This document shows positions 16,966-25,482 of a stretch of DNA of 63,898 nt, in pieces. The notes below the pieces were generated by a model. That model was given only the letters and a program-made list of their open reading frames with translations. It made no database searches and was not told the DNA's origin. The stretch is from Oscillospiraceae bacterium. Its GTDB lineage: Bacteria; Bacillota; Clostridia; Oscillospirales; Acutalibacteraceae. Location: assembly GCA_015065615.1 (NCBI GenBank), contig SVPY01000013.1, positions 1-63,898 of the forward strand, read 5' to 3'. Numbering within the stretch: position 1 is the stretch's first letter; each line of letters begins with the position of its first letter. Both the position numbers and the translations under genes were made by a program.

Positions 16966-18225
16966 CTACTGCTCTGCTAAAACCTTGATAACTGCATTCT
17001 TGAAAATATTGAGACCTGCAAGTAAATCTTCCTTAGTAACAAGGAGGTTGGGCATAAGCTTTGCTACCATATCGCCTCTGCCTGCGCTTTCGAAAATGAG
17101 ACCCATATCGAAGGCTGTGTGGATCATTCTCTTTACAGTTGTTTTTTCGAAGGCGCTGAAATCAACACCCCAGATAAGACCCAGACCGCGTACTTCGATT
17201 TTTTCGTTGATGGGCTAAATTTCCTTTTCAAGGAATTCCTCTACTATCTTACCCATTTCTCTGGTATGCTCCTCTACCTTTTCGCCGAGCATAACTTCGA
17301 GACCTGCCTTTGCGGCAACCAAAGAAAGCTGCTGACCGCGGAAAGTGCCGTTGTGCTCACCGGGAGACCAGATATCAAGCTCGGGCTTAAAGAGAGTTAA
17401 AGCGAAGGGTAAGCCGTAACCGCCTATTGACTTAGAAAGGCAGACCATATCGGGCACGATACCTGCTCTTTCGAAGCTGAAGAAGGTACCTGTTCTGCTG
17501 CAGCCAACCTGAATATCGTCCACGATAAGGAGGATATCGTATTTATCGCAGAATGCTCTTACGTCCTGAAGCCACTTTTCGCTGAATACGTAAATACCGC
17601 CCTCTGCCTGAACTGTTTCGATAACCAGTGCGGCAGGCTTTTCGACGCCAGAGTGGTCGTCAAGAATTAAATTTTCCATATATTTTACGGTATCCAGCTC
17701 GGGGTACATATAGGGAGCAGGAATATGTGTTACGTCCGTAAGAGTTACGCCTGCGCCGCCGCGGGAGCCCTTATCTGTAGTAAGTGACAGCGCGCCTAAG
17801 GTCATACCGTGGAAAGCGCCCATTAAAGCGAATACGTTATTTCTCTTTTTAACTTTTCTTGCAAGCTTTAAAGCAGCTTCAACGGCGTTGGTGCCTGTGG
17901 GGCCGGGGAACTGAATTTTATAGTTAAGACCTCTTTTTTCAAGAACTTCCTTCTGGAAAAAGTCTATAAAATCACGCTTTGTGGGTGTGAACATATCCAT
18001 TGAATGGATAATGCCGTCATCCATCAAATATTTTACAAGCTTTTCTTTGATGTAATCGTTATTGTGGCCATAGTTGAGAGCGCCTGCGCCGCAGAAGAAG
18101 TCGATATACTTTTTGCCCTCTTCGTCATACATATATGAGCCCTTTGCTCTTGTGAAAAGTGTGGGGTATTTACGGCAGTAGCTTCTTACTTCGGATTCAT
18201 ATTTTTCAAATACTTCAAAATTCAT
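16966..18225 (-). pseudogene. ectB: ectB-like diaminobutyrate aminotransferase with in-frame TAG
   Basis: The 336-codon ORF from 18225 ends at TAG (17217-17215), but the same frame continues without other stops for 82 codons (PINEKIEVRGLGLIWGVDFSAF... NIFKNAVIKVLAEQ) to a TAG at 16966. The total, 420 codons, is the normal length of L-2,4-diaminobutyrate:2-oxoglutarate aminotransferase (EctB). Visible are the PLP region FPGPTGTNAVEAALKLAR, LIVDDIQVG and the Schiff-base lysine in CLSKSIGGYGLP. The break is at a surface linker before the C-terminal domain and one base change would restore AAG, GAG or CAG. Neither ectA nor ectC is nearby. A nonsense mutation or sequence error is most likely; TAG readthrough cannot be excluded. 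Confidence 0.8.
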
Positions 18226-18326
18226 TTTATATTTTACCTCTCTTTTAAATTAAAACAAAATCAAACAAAATTTAATAAACTTATTTATATTTTAAAATTT
18301 AAACTAAACTGAATTAATTTAAATAT

Positions 18327-18506
18327 TTACTTTTTCCATACCATCAGGCAGTAGGTGATTATACAAACGGAGATAAGTAATGCGGAAATACTGCTGCCTA
18401 TTGATGAATTGGTATAACCCAAAAGACCCGTTGCCATACTTATAATAAGCGCTATCAGGGCGCCCCCGATAAGCACACCTAAAATAACTTTTTCGATTTT
18501 AGTCAT
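18327..18506 (-). CDS. 59-aa small membrane protein
   Basis: Encodes 59 aa opening MTKIEKVILGVLIGGALIALII and ending YCLMVWKK. Two hydrophobic segments (about 8-28 and 36-55) with Lys at both ends suggest a two-helix inner-membrane hairpin. AAGG lies about 8 nt before the ATG. It sits between rsmA and ectB on the same strand and is preceded by leader motif copy A. The family is not recognised. Codon use (many GGC, CTT, ATA) matches neighbours. A real gene is likely from the hydrophobic pattern and ribosome site. Confidence 0.65.
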   Translation of the reverse strand: MTKIEKVILGVLIGGALIALIISMATGLLGYTNSSIGSSISALLISVCIITYCLMVWKK

Positions 18507-18511
18507 ATCAG

Positions 18512-18621
18512 ACCTTAGTTTTGCCGAAGCAAAACTTTCCTTTCACGTTTTATTTGCGGTTTTTTTAAACTTAAACTAAAACTGAAACGTTTAAAGCTTC
18601 ACACCGCAAAAATATCGGTTT
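18512..18621 (-). promoter_or_regulatory. Leader motif copy A
   Basis: Minus-strand order: AAACCGATATTTTTGCGGT, an inner TGAA...TTCA hairpin, ACCGCAAA closing the outer stem, TGAAAGGAAAGTTTTGC, loop TTCG, GCAAAAC, then AAGG and the ATG of the small membrane protein. Shared with 36101-36195, 54953-55046 and 57956-58062. Candidate structured 5' UTR; the alternative is a dispersed repeat. Confidence 0.6.
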
Positions 18622-18647
18622 GATTTTTATATTCAAACTTATTTTAT

Positions 18648-19511
18648 TTACTGTATAATTTCGTTTATTACGTCCGAAAGATTGGAGAAATTTTTAAGGT
18701 CCATTTTTTCGGCGCGTATATCTATAGGTAAATTCGCCTTTTCGAAAGCTTCTGTAACCAATGCTTTATTAAGGCTTAAACCTGAAGCAACGGAATTAAC
18801 CGCTGTTTTTCTTCTTTGTGAGAATGCTGCTTTAATAACCTTGAAGAAAAGCTCCTTGTTTTTGGGTTCAACGGGAGGCTTTTCCCTGATATTTAATTTA
18901 ATTACTGCGCTATCTACGTTAGGAGCAGGCAGGAAACTGCCGCGGCTTACTTTAAATAAAAGCTCAGGCTCACAGTAATAGTGAATTGAAATGGTAATAG
19001 CACCGCTTTCACGGCTGCCGGGCTTTGCGCATATTCTTTCTGCGGCTTCCTTCTGTACCATTACGGTTAAGGCTTTTAATGGGAAGTTACCTTCCAAAAA
19101 ATGCATAATAACGGGAGAAGTAATATAGTAAGGGAGGTTTGCGCACACGCATACCTTTTCGCCGCCGAATTCTTCCTCTATTATTTTATTTATGTCTGCT
19201 TTTAAAACGTCGTCGTTAATAATTTTTACGTTGCTGCAGTCAGAAAGAGTTTCTTCCAATACGCTTAAAAGCCTTTTATCAAGCTCTATAGAAACAACCT
19301 TTTTAGCAACCTTACTTAATTCGTAAGTTAAAACGCCAATACCGGGACCAACTTCAATTACGCCCGTGTTTTCGTCGGCACCTGAATTTTCCGCCATTTT
19401 GGGGCATATTGATGGGTTTATAAGAAAGTTCTGACCAAGCGCTTTAGAAAACGCAGTACCGTGGCGCTCCATTACGTCCTTTATATATGAAATATCAGAT
19501 AATCTGCTCAT
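18648..19511 (-). CDS. rsmA: 16S rRNA dimethyladenosine transferase
   Basis: 287 aa from the ATG at 19511. This start is preferred to one 13 codons upstream because GGCGGA precedes it and the promoter's -10 box overlaps the upstream start. RsmA/KsgA dimethylates two adjacent adenines in helix 45 of 16S rRNA during 30S maturation. Seen: KALGQNFLINPS, the SAM loop EVGPGIGVLTYEL, the catalytic NLPYYITSPV (NLPY motif), and the C-terminal domain with QRRKT. Length is normal. The small membrane protein and ectB lie downstream on the same strand. Confidence 0.95.
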   Translation of the reverse strand: MSRLSDISYIKDVMERHGTAFSKALGQNFLINPSICPKMAENSGADENTGVIEVGPGIGVLTYELSKVAKKVVSIELDKRLLSVLEETLSDCSNVKIINDDVLKADINKIIEEEFGGEKVCVCANLPYYITSPVIMHFLEGNFPLKALTVMVQKEAAERICAKPGSRESGAITISIHYYCEPELLFKVSRGSFLPAPNVDSAVIKLNIREKPPVEPKNKELFFKVIKAAFSQRRKTAVNSVASGLSLNKALVTEAFEKANLPIDIRAEKMDLKNFSNLSDVINEIIQ

Positions 19512-19548
19512 TTTTATATCCGCCAATACACATAACTTTACATTTATC

Positions 19549-19577
19549 ATTATAACATTAAACCTTAAAAAAGTAAA
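19549..19577 (-). promoter_or_regulatory. Promoter of rsmA
   Basis: -35 TTTACT (19577-19572), 17-bp spacer, -10 TATAAT (19554-19549). It is back to back with the GNAT promoter. Confidence 0.75.
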
Positions 19578-19579
19578 GC

Positions 19580-19608
19580 TTGCAAATAAAGATATATTAG
19601 ATTATAAT
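19580..19608 (+). promoter_or_regulatory. Promoter of the GNAT gene
   Basis: -35 TTGCAA (19580-19585), 17-bp spacer, -10 TATAAT (19603-19608), 28 bp before the ATG. Confidence 0.75.
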
Positions 19609-19635
19609 TAATATATTAAATAAGAAACAGGAGTT

Positions 19636-20490
19636 ATGAGTATGAATATTGCAATTAAGAACAATCTTGAAAAATCCGAAATCTCCGAGATCCTCCTTTT
19701 GCAGGATATATGTAATTTAGTTGATAAAACTCACGCTAAACCTAAGCTTTCTACTGACCTTAACTTAAACCGTGCTATACCCACTTTCTTTTTAGGCAGA
19801 GAGGATGATATTTTAGTTGCCTTCTTAACAGTATTTATGCCCGAGGGTGGTATTCCTTCCGTTACTGCTTTTGTACATCCCTCCTACCGCCGCCAGAGAA
19901 GATTCAGCGAAATGTTTAACGTAATGAAAACTCTTTACAAAGGCTACGGCTTTAACGAATTTATTTTCCCCATCAATTCTCTTTCCCGCGATGGTAACAA
20001 GGCTGCCGAAAACTTTGCAGGACTTGAACTTCATCACAGAAACTATATTATGGAGCTTGATTCCTACGTAAGCAAAATTAAAGAAAATCCCCTTGAAATT
20101 AAGGAAGTTACAAAAGAGCTTATTCCCGAACTCACCGAAGCTATAAGAGAATGCAGCGACTCTTATTTAGTAATCAATAGCTTTAAAAACGGCATCGGTT
20201 CTCCTGACAGAACTTCCTTTGTAGCCTATATGTACGATAAGCCCGTTGGCTTCTTCTCCGTTTACCACAACGAAGAGAGCGAAGAATTCTACGGTGTAAG
20301 CATCAGAAAGCCTTTAAGAGAAAAAGGCCTTGGTAAGATGATGCTCAGCGCTGCAGTTAAAAAGGTTCTCGAAAACGAAAAGCCAATTATCGCTCATGTG
20401 GATAGCGAAAACCCCGCCGCCTACCACATTTACACAACCTTAGGCTTTATGAGAACCGAGAGAAACGATTATTATATTTATAAAAGTTAA
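19636..20490 (+). CDS. GNAT family N-acetyltransferase
   Basis: 284 aa with two GNAT-like halves. The N-terminal half (about 1-140) has SVTAFVHPSYRRQRRFSEMFN, a degenerate acetyl-CoA loop. The C-terminal half (about 150-284) has VSIRKPLREKGLGKMMLSAAV (loop R/Q-x-x-G-x-G/A type) and ends NPAAYHIYTTLGF, typical of GNAT beta-strand 7. Substrate unknown. It is divergent from rsmA with independent consensus promoters; CAGGAG precedes the ATG. The lipoprotein gene begins 58 bp downstream on the same strand. Confidence 0.87.
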   Translation: MSMNIAIKNNLEKSEISEILLLQDICNLVDKTHAKPKLSTDLNLNRAIPTFFLGREDDILVAFLTVFMPEGGIPSVTAFVHPSYRRQRRFSEMFNVMKTLYKGYGFNEFIFPINSLSRDGNKAAENFAGLELHHRNYIMELDSYVSKIKENPLEIKEVTKELIPELTEAIRECSDSYLVINSFKNGIGSPDRTSFVAYMYDKPVGFFSVYHNEESEEFYGVSIRKPLREKGLGKMMLSAAVKKVLENEKPIIAHVDSENPAAYHIYTTLGFMRTERNDYYIYKS

Positions 20491-20548
20491 GGCGTTCATT
20501 ATGAAAAAATTTAGAGAGATATTGAATCTATATTGAAGTTCAATAGAA

Positions 20549-21217
20549 ATGAATAAATATTTGAGAGTTATTTCATTATTTGTCTTATTGATTTATATAT
20601 TATTTTCATTTGTATGCTGCGGTATTTACACTGAATCATCAAAGAGCGAATCTATCTCTTTGAAATTTGAAGATGTAATATATAATTACGATTTTAACCA
20701 TTACAGAATCCCGCACCCATATATTGATACCGATTATTACATAATATCCCCTTCATACAGTCAGGAATTTTTATTAAAAGCGAGAACAAAGGCATGGGAA
20801 TTCTTTTGGGAAGATCAATACATGTCTGCTACCGGCGGTTGCTCTGCTGAGCTTATTAATTTTGAAATTATTGAAAGAAATGTGGGGGTCTGGACTTTCA
20901 AGCGAAATAAAGTTGTTTTTGGTAACATTCCTGACGAAACTTTTAAAGTTATATCAAATCTGACAGATACCAAATATAACGTTCATCTTTACGAAATCGG
21001 CAAAGAATATTTTATAACCACCACTCATAATTGGAGCGACCATTGGAATTGCGAAGCTTACAGATTTGTTGGCGGTATGCACATAAATCTGACTGATTTA
21101 TTTGATTTTTCATGGTATCGCGGTACAATTATTTTTCCCGATTATGCTACAAAAGAAAGTATATTGAATCATTTCAAATGTCTTGCTGAAGATTACGGAT
21201 ATAATAATGCGCCCTGA
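20549..21217 (+). CDS. Putative lipoprotein, tandem copy 1
   Basis: 222-aa secreted protein. The N-terminal hydrophobic stretch (residues 5-24) ends SFVCCG, a weak lipobox; residues after it are polar. The body is strongly similar to the next gene: LKFEDVIYNYDFNHY, WKFF/WEFFWEDQY, ATGGCSAELINFEI, GVWTFKRNKVVFGNIP, KYNVHLYEIGKEYFITTTHNW, HINLTDLFDFSWYRG. The family is not recognised. The ribosome site is weak. The pair arose by duplication and diverged well beyond silent sites, so both copies seem maintained. Confidence 0.75.
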   Translation: MNKYLRVISLFVLLIYILFSFVCCGIYTESSKSESISLKFEDVIYNYDFNHYRIPHPYIDTDYYIISPSYSQEFLLKARTKAWEFFWEDQYMSATGGCSAELINFEIIERNVGVWTFKRNKVVFGNIPDETFKVISNLTDTKYNVHLYEIGKEYFITTTHNWSDHWNCEAYRFVGGMHINLTDLFDFSWYRGTIIFPDYATKESILNHFKCLAEDYGYNNAP

Positions 21218-21230
21218 AGCAAAAAGGTAA

Positions 21231-21896
21231 ATGTTAATGACTAAATCAATCAAATCGCTCTTAGTCCTTTTCTTATTATTCTTTATTACCATACTTTCAA
21301 GTTGCGGTCATTCTTCAAATTTTACTTCTGTTAGATTTGAAGATGTAATATATGAATATGATTTACAGTATTATTTAAATTATCAGAAAATCCCTCCACC
21401 TTATTTCAACGATTCCTATTATCTTGATTCTGTTTCTTATCCTCAATGGTACATAGAAAAAATTGAAAATCAGTCATGGAAATTTTTCCATGAGGATCAA
21501 TATCGAAATGCAACGGGTGGATGTGTGGCAGAACTTATAAATTACGAGATTCGCAACAACACGCTTTGCGTCTGGACTTTCAAGCTGAAAGAAATTGTTT
21601 TTGGCGATATACCGCAAACAGACTTTCAAATTATACAAAAACTTTCCTATACTGAATATGATGTTCATCTTTATGAAGTCGGCAAGGATTATTTCTTTAC
21701 TACCACTTATAAATGGGATTCCAATTTGAACTGTAACGTTTTCAGCTTTGTAAAAGGTATGCACGTTAACCTTACTGATTTAACCGACTTTTCGTGGTAT
21801 CGAGGGAAAATCACTTTTCCGGATTATGCAACACGGGAAGGGGTTATCAATTATTTTAGGGAGTTAGCCGAAAATTACGGCTATAAAGAAAAGTAA
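21231..21896 (+). CDS. Putative lipoprotein, tandem copy 2
   Basis: 221-aa paralogue of the previous gene, starting 13 nt after it. The signal sequence ends ILSSCGHSS, a good lipobox with Cys near residue 27 as the lipidated residue. The same conserved blocks occur in the same order, including NATGGCVAELINYEI and HVNLTDLTDFSWYRGKITFPDYATREG. Probably anchored to the outer face of the membrane. Function unknown. A terminator follows at 21909. Confidence 0.8.
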   Translation: MLMTKSIKSLLVLFLLFFITILSSCGHSSNFTSVRFEDVIYEYDLQYYLNYQKIPPPYFNDSYYLDSVSYPQWYIEKIENQSWKFFHEDQYRNATGGCVAELINYEIRNNTLCVWTFKLKEIVFGDIPQTDFQIIQKLSYTEYDVHLYEVGKDYFFTTTYKWDSNLNCNVFSFVKGMHVNLTDLTDFSWYRGKITFPDYATREGVINYFRELAENYGYKEK

Positions 21897-21908
21897 CCGC
21901 AAAAAATT

Positions 21909-21940
21909 AAGGAACAGAGTTAAATCTGTTCCTTTTTCTT
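21909..21940 (+). terminator. Terminator after the lipoprotein pair
   Basis: AAGGAACAG / CTGTTCCTT stem with an 8-nt loop and a T-rich tail. Confidence 0.8.
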
Positions 21941-22005
21941 TTAACGTTCTTTTGTGAAACTTTGTGATCTGTGACATAATGCAAAAAATGAAACTCTATA
22001 ACAAA

Positions 22006-22031
22006 GGACAGGTGTAAAACCTGTCCCTACG
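22006..22031. repeat. Dispersed CTACG hairpin, copy 3
   Basis: GGACAGGT / ACCTGTCC stem followed by CTACG. It is the same family as 1-31 and 382-407, with compensated changes in the inner stem. Confidence 0.6.
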
Positions 22032-22058
22032 ATATAAATTGATATAAATTACACGATA

Positions 22059-23633
22059 TTATTTCATCTTAATTAATATTCTGCCCTTTTCGGAAACTAT
22101 GGATTTACCGCAAATTTTGCCTTCTGTTACCTTCACGCCGTAACTGAAGCCGTTGTAAGTAAATTTATATTCCTCGCCGCAGACTTCTGCCTTTTCTACG
22201 TAAGTATTGAAGCTTTTTTCGGAATAAACGGGGTTTAATACAAGCTCTTTTTCGCTCTCAACGATAATTTCCTTTTCGGTTAAAGTAATTTTAACGTCGC
22301 CCAAAGCTGTGCCCTTAAAGGTAACTACTGCGTTGCCCTCAATTTCTCCGTAGCTCATTTCTTCATAAGCTAAGCCTTCGTCAAGGTTATTGACCGTATC
22401 AGAAGGATAAAGGCCGCTTCTTATGCCGTCGCCGCAGAAACGGAAGCCGTCCACAAGGGGTAAGGTATCGAAGGTATAAACGTTGCCCTCGCACTTTTCG
22501 TCATAGTATCTGTCCTTATAATTTTCATCAAAGAGGTAGATATCCCTTATCCAGAACTTTTTATTTTCGGCGTAGATATTTATTCTGTAATTTTTGTTTG
22601 AATACCAGACGGAAGGAACTTCCTCGCCCTGCCAATCATCAAGGGCAACCACGGTACTTGCAGGAGTCTCCCTGAAATTTTTCTTATACCATTTACCCGT
22701 TTCGCAGAGCTTTTCGTTAACTATTTTGCCTTCACCCTCAAGCTTTTTAATTAAAGGCAGCTGATATTCAAGACCTTTATGTACTTCGTGCCAGTTGAAG
22801 CTGTTTTCCTGACCTGCCTGAGTGTAGCCAAAGCTTAAGCAATTGCCTGAGAAATTCTCCTTAAAATACCAGTCAATCCATTTTTCGTTGGCGCCGCCGG
22901 GAATTTTCTCGTCAGGCTCGTAGCCGTAAGCGGGCTCCAAAGTGATAACATGCTGCCATTTTGTGCTGCCGTCGCGACTGAAGCCTGCATCGTACTGATA
23001 TACGGGGTCAGAGCCAAGCATACGGAATGTGGGAACGTGAATTTCATTTTCACTTGTCTGGGCAGGTGAGAGCATATTGAATTTGGAGGGATAATAACCT
23101 TGATTATAATAGCCGCCCCATAAATTGTAGCCGTCGGTTCCCCACTGCTCTTTGCAGATGCAGGCGGCTTCTATACCGTATTTTTTGTATACGTAGTTAA
23201 GAGTGAAGCTATCGAATGCCCATGAGCCAAAGCTCTTGGGATAATAGCCGAACATCTCCTTGAAATCCTCAAAGAACACGTCAATAAGCTTCATTCTGTC
23301 CTCACGGCTGTAGCCAACAGAGAAGCCGCAGTGAGCGTGCCAGTCCCAAGGGTAGCGGCCTGTCCACTCTATACCCGCTTTTTCGCAAAGGGGCTTAACA
23401 ACCTCGAACCACACGCCTATTTCGTATCTTTCGGGGTCTAATTTCTTTAAAGTTTCGCTGTAAACAGGAAGAATCATAGCGTCGTACTGCAAAAGATAGG
23501 TGCAGGTAAGCTTATTTTCCTCCAGTATTTTAAGCTGATTTAAAAAAGGCACCGTAACGTCGTGCATAAATTCCTCTCTGGGCTCTATAGCGCGAAGGAA
23601 ATTAATTATATTTACTATCTGTTTTTTAGCCAT
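22059..23633 (-). CDS. Unassigned deacetylase-like barrel protein
   Basis: 524 aa from the ATG at 23633, chosen because GAGGTG lies 7 nt upstream; an ATG 4 codons earlier overlaps that site. No signal peptide. The N-terminal 300 residues have a polysaccharide-deacetylase/GH-type barrel look (EFMHDVTVPF, YLLQYDAMILP, WHAHCGFSVGYSREDR, SFGSWAFDSFTLNYVYKKYGIEAACIC). The C-terminal 200 residues look like beta-sandwich. I cannot name the family. It lies beside a flippase gene and near glycosidases, so a carbohydrate substrate is inferred. Its stop is close to a dispersed CTACG hairpin. Confidence 0.6.
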   Translation of the reverse strand: MAKKQIVNIINFLRAIEPREEFMHDVTVPFLNQLKILEENKLTCTYLLQYDAMILPVYSETLKKLDPERYEIGVWFEVVKPLCEKAGIEWTGRYPWDWHAHCGFSVGYSREDRMKLIDVFFEDFKEMFGYYPKSFGSWAFDSFTLNYVYKKYGIEAACICKEQWGTDGYNLWGGYYNQGYYPSKFNMLSPAQTSENEIHVPTFRMLGSDPVYQYDAGFSRDGSTKWQHVITLEPAYGYEPDEKIPGGANEKWIDWYFKENFSGNCLSFGYTQAGQENSFNWHEVHKGLEYQLPLIKKLEGEGKIVNEKLCETGKWYKKNFRETPASTVVALDDWQGEEVPSVWYSNKNYRINIYAENKKFWIRDIYLFDENYKDRYYDEKCEGNVYTFDTLPLVDGFRFCGDGIRSGLYPSDTVNNLDEGLAYEEMSYGEIEGNAVVTFKGTALGDVKITLTEKEIIVESEKELVLNPVYSEKSFNTYVEKAEVCGEEYKFTYNGFSYGVKVTEGKICGKSIVSEKGRILIKMK

Positions 23634-23737
23634 AACACACCTCATATATAAACTAAGGCGGTATATAATACAATATTTACCGCCTTAATTTTATTATACT
23701 TTTCATTAAATTAATTGCAATAACAAAATTGCTTATT

Positions 23738-25276
23738 TCACATTCTCCTCTTCAGAATTCTAAACACAAGCTCTTTTGTATCAGTAAATTCTTTTTTCTT
23801 GAAAAGGAAAATAAAGAGAACTATATTTGAAAGCACACCTGTTATTATAAGTTTTATAGCTAAGGTTAAAAATCCGTTATCGGGAATTAAATTACATACA
23901 AGCACACAAACAGTACCTGCAATTACAGTGACCACTGAATAAAGAAGTATATTGAAAACGTATTCTTTTCTGCCTCTTTTAAATAAAGTGGTAAAAAGAT
24001 TGTGAATAATCCAGGGCATACCTACAAAGGCGGTTGAAATAAAGGTAGCAAAAAGCACACCGTAAATTCCAAAGAACTGAATAAGCACAATGTTTAAAAC
24101 TACGTTTGCAATAGCGGTTACAAGGGGACGGAATCTATCCTCATGCCAGATTCCTGAAGCATCCTTATAGGTGTGAAGTACCTGATTTATCTGCTCAACG
24201 AAGAAATATAAAACAAAGCATATAACTGCGCTGAAATCAAGCATTAAGCTACTGTCGCCGCCAATCCAAATATACATAAAGGGCTGAATAAGTGTTAAAA
24301 GGCAACAGGAACAAACACATACCACCCAAGCTATAATAAAGGTGAATTTTTTAAGGTCGTTATAATTTTTCTCTTTACTTTCGGTTGCAATACTGTTGCC
24401 AATACCTGCAGTTACGCTTCTGAAAATAACTGTTAAAACACCTACAACTGCACTTAAAATATAGTAGTAGTTATTGTAAATGGCAAGTACGGTAAGGCCT
24501 AAAAAGGCGGAAATAACAATACTATCGGCAGAAGTTACTACAACCATACCAAGGCGGGAAGTAAAAAGATCCTTAATTCTGCCGTTAATTTCTTTTACCT
24601 TTACTTTTTCCATTTTGCCTTCGGCTTTATAATATGGATAAAGCCTTTTGGAGTAAACCGCAATAAGAATATTACTTAAAACCTGAGTTACTATTGCGGC
24701 TATAAGATATAAATAGTAGCTTTTAGTGAATAAAATAACCGCAAACTGAGTTATATACTGAAAGCTGAAGGTAATAAGGCGAACTTTACTGATAATATCG
24801 TTTCTTTGGTGAGCATAAAGAAGGCTGCTTAAATAAGCAAAAAGCCAATAAGAAAGCACCGTGCTTATAAGGTTAAGAATGTATACAACGTATAAATCTA
24901 CGTCCGGTGGAATAATGCTATCTTTACTTATTAAACTTGGTATAAGCGGCATAATGGCTATACCTGCCACACCAATAACTGCACCGATAATTCTGTAATA
25001 AATTTTATAAAGGTTTAAAAGCTTATTAATTTCATCCTTGTTATTTTCGGCAATAGGCTTATACATACTGAATACCATAGCCGAGTCCACACCTAATTCT
25101 GCAAGGTTTAAAACAAGCAAAATAGAAGTAAAAAGACTATTTAAACCAAGGTATTCCACACCCATTACGTATATCATTGCCGTGCGCATTATGAAGGGCA
25201 AAAGGATCTGATATACTTTTAAAAACATACCGAAAACTATATTTCTTGTGGCATTTTTAGTTCTGCTTTGTTCCAA
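23738..25276 (-). CDS. Oligosaccharide flippase (Wzx/MATE-like)
   Basis: 512-aa polytopic membrane protein of the MOP superfamily (polysaccharide biosynthesis proteins) with about 12-14 hydrophobic segments. It opens with RTKNATRNIVFGMFLKVYQILLPFIMRTAMIYVMGVEYLGLNSLF, a typical start of such flippases. Members move lipid-linked oligosaccharides across the membrane. It lies outside the main polysaccharide locus and has no glycosyltransferase beside it; its only same-strand neighbour is the barrel protein downstream (about 100 bp). The cargo is unknown. A strong extended -10 promoter is present. Confidence 0.88.
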   Translation of the reverse strand: MEQSRTKNATRNIVFGMFLKVYQILLPFIMRTAMIYVMGVEYLGLNSLFTSILLVLNLAELGVDSAMVFSMYKPIAENNKDEINKLLNLYKIYYRIIGAVIGVAGIAIMPLIPSLISKDSIIPPDVDLYVVYILNLISTVLSYWLFAYLSSLLYAHQRNDIISKVRLITFSFQYITQFAVILFTKSYYLYLIAAIVTQVLSNILIAVYSKRLYPYYKAEGKMEKVKVKEINGRIKDLFTSRLGMVVVTSADSIVISAFLGLTVLAIYNNYYYILSAVVGVLTVIFRSVTAGIGNSIATESKEKNYNDLKKFTFIIAWVVCVCSCCLLTLIQPFMYIWIGGDSSLMLDFSAVICFVLYFFVEQINQVLHTYKDASGIWHEDRFRPLVTAIANVVLNIVLIQFFGIYGVLFATFISTAFVGMPWIIHNLFTTLFKRGRKEYVFNILLYSVVTVIAGTVCVLVCNLIPDNGFLTLAIKLIITGVLSNIVLFIFLFKKKEFTDTKELVFRILKRRM

Positions 25277-25347
25277 AACAAGACACCCCGTGTATATGAA
25301 TAAATTTATAATTAAATTTAAATTAAACTTAAATTTTAAGCTTTATA

Positions 25348-25376
25348 ATTATACCATATTATGTAGTTTTTCACAA
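25348..25376 (-). promoter_or_regulatory. Promoter of the flippase gene
   Basis: -35 TTGTGA (25376-25371), 17-bp spacer ending TGG, -10 TATAAT (25353-25348); extended -10. Confidence 0.75.
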
Positions 25377-25482
25377 TAAAATAATATAGCTTATTGAAAA
25401 ATTTTATGATTGACACAAAGACTCAATTAATTTAAACTATAATTATAAGCACATCGGAAATGTATCGGAAAGGAAAATTACA

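Noticed and set aside
16925-17400. Plus-strand ORFs over the ectB 3' half
   Set aside because: They are antisense shadows of the ectB coding frame, which itself continues past the TAG.
16966-18225. Pyrrolysine or general TAG recoding
   Set aside because: The sigH-like gene uses TAG as an apparent normal stop, and no pyl genes are in view; a single mutation or sequence error is simpler.
25410-25443. Promoter of the GH78 gene (TTGACA and TATAAT)
   Set aside because: The two boxes are 22 bp apart, too far for a standard SigA promoter, so none was called.
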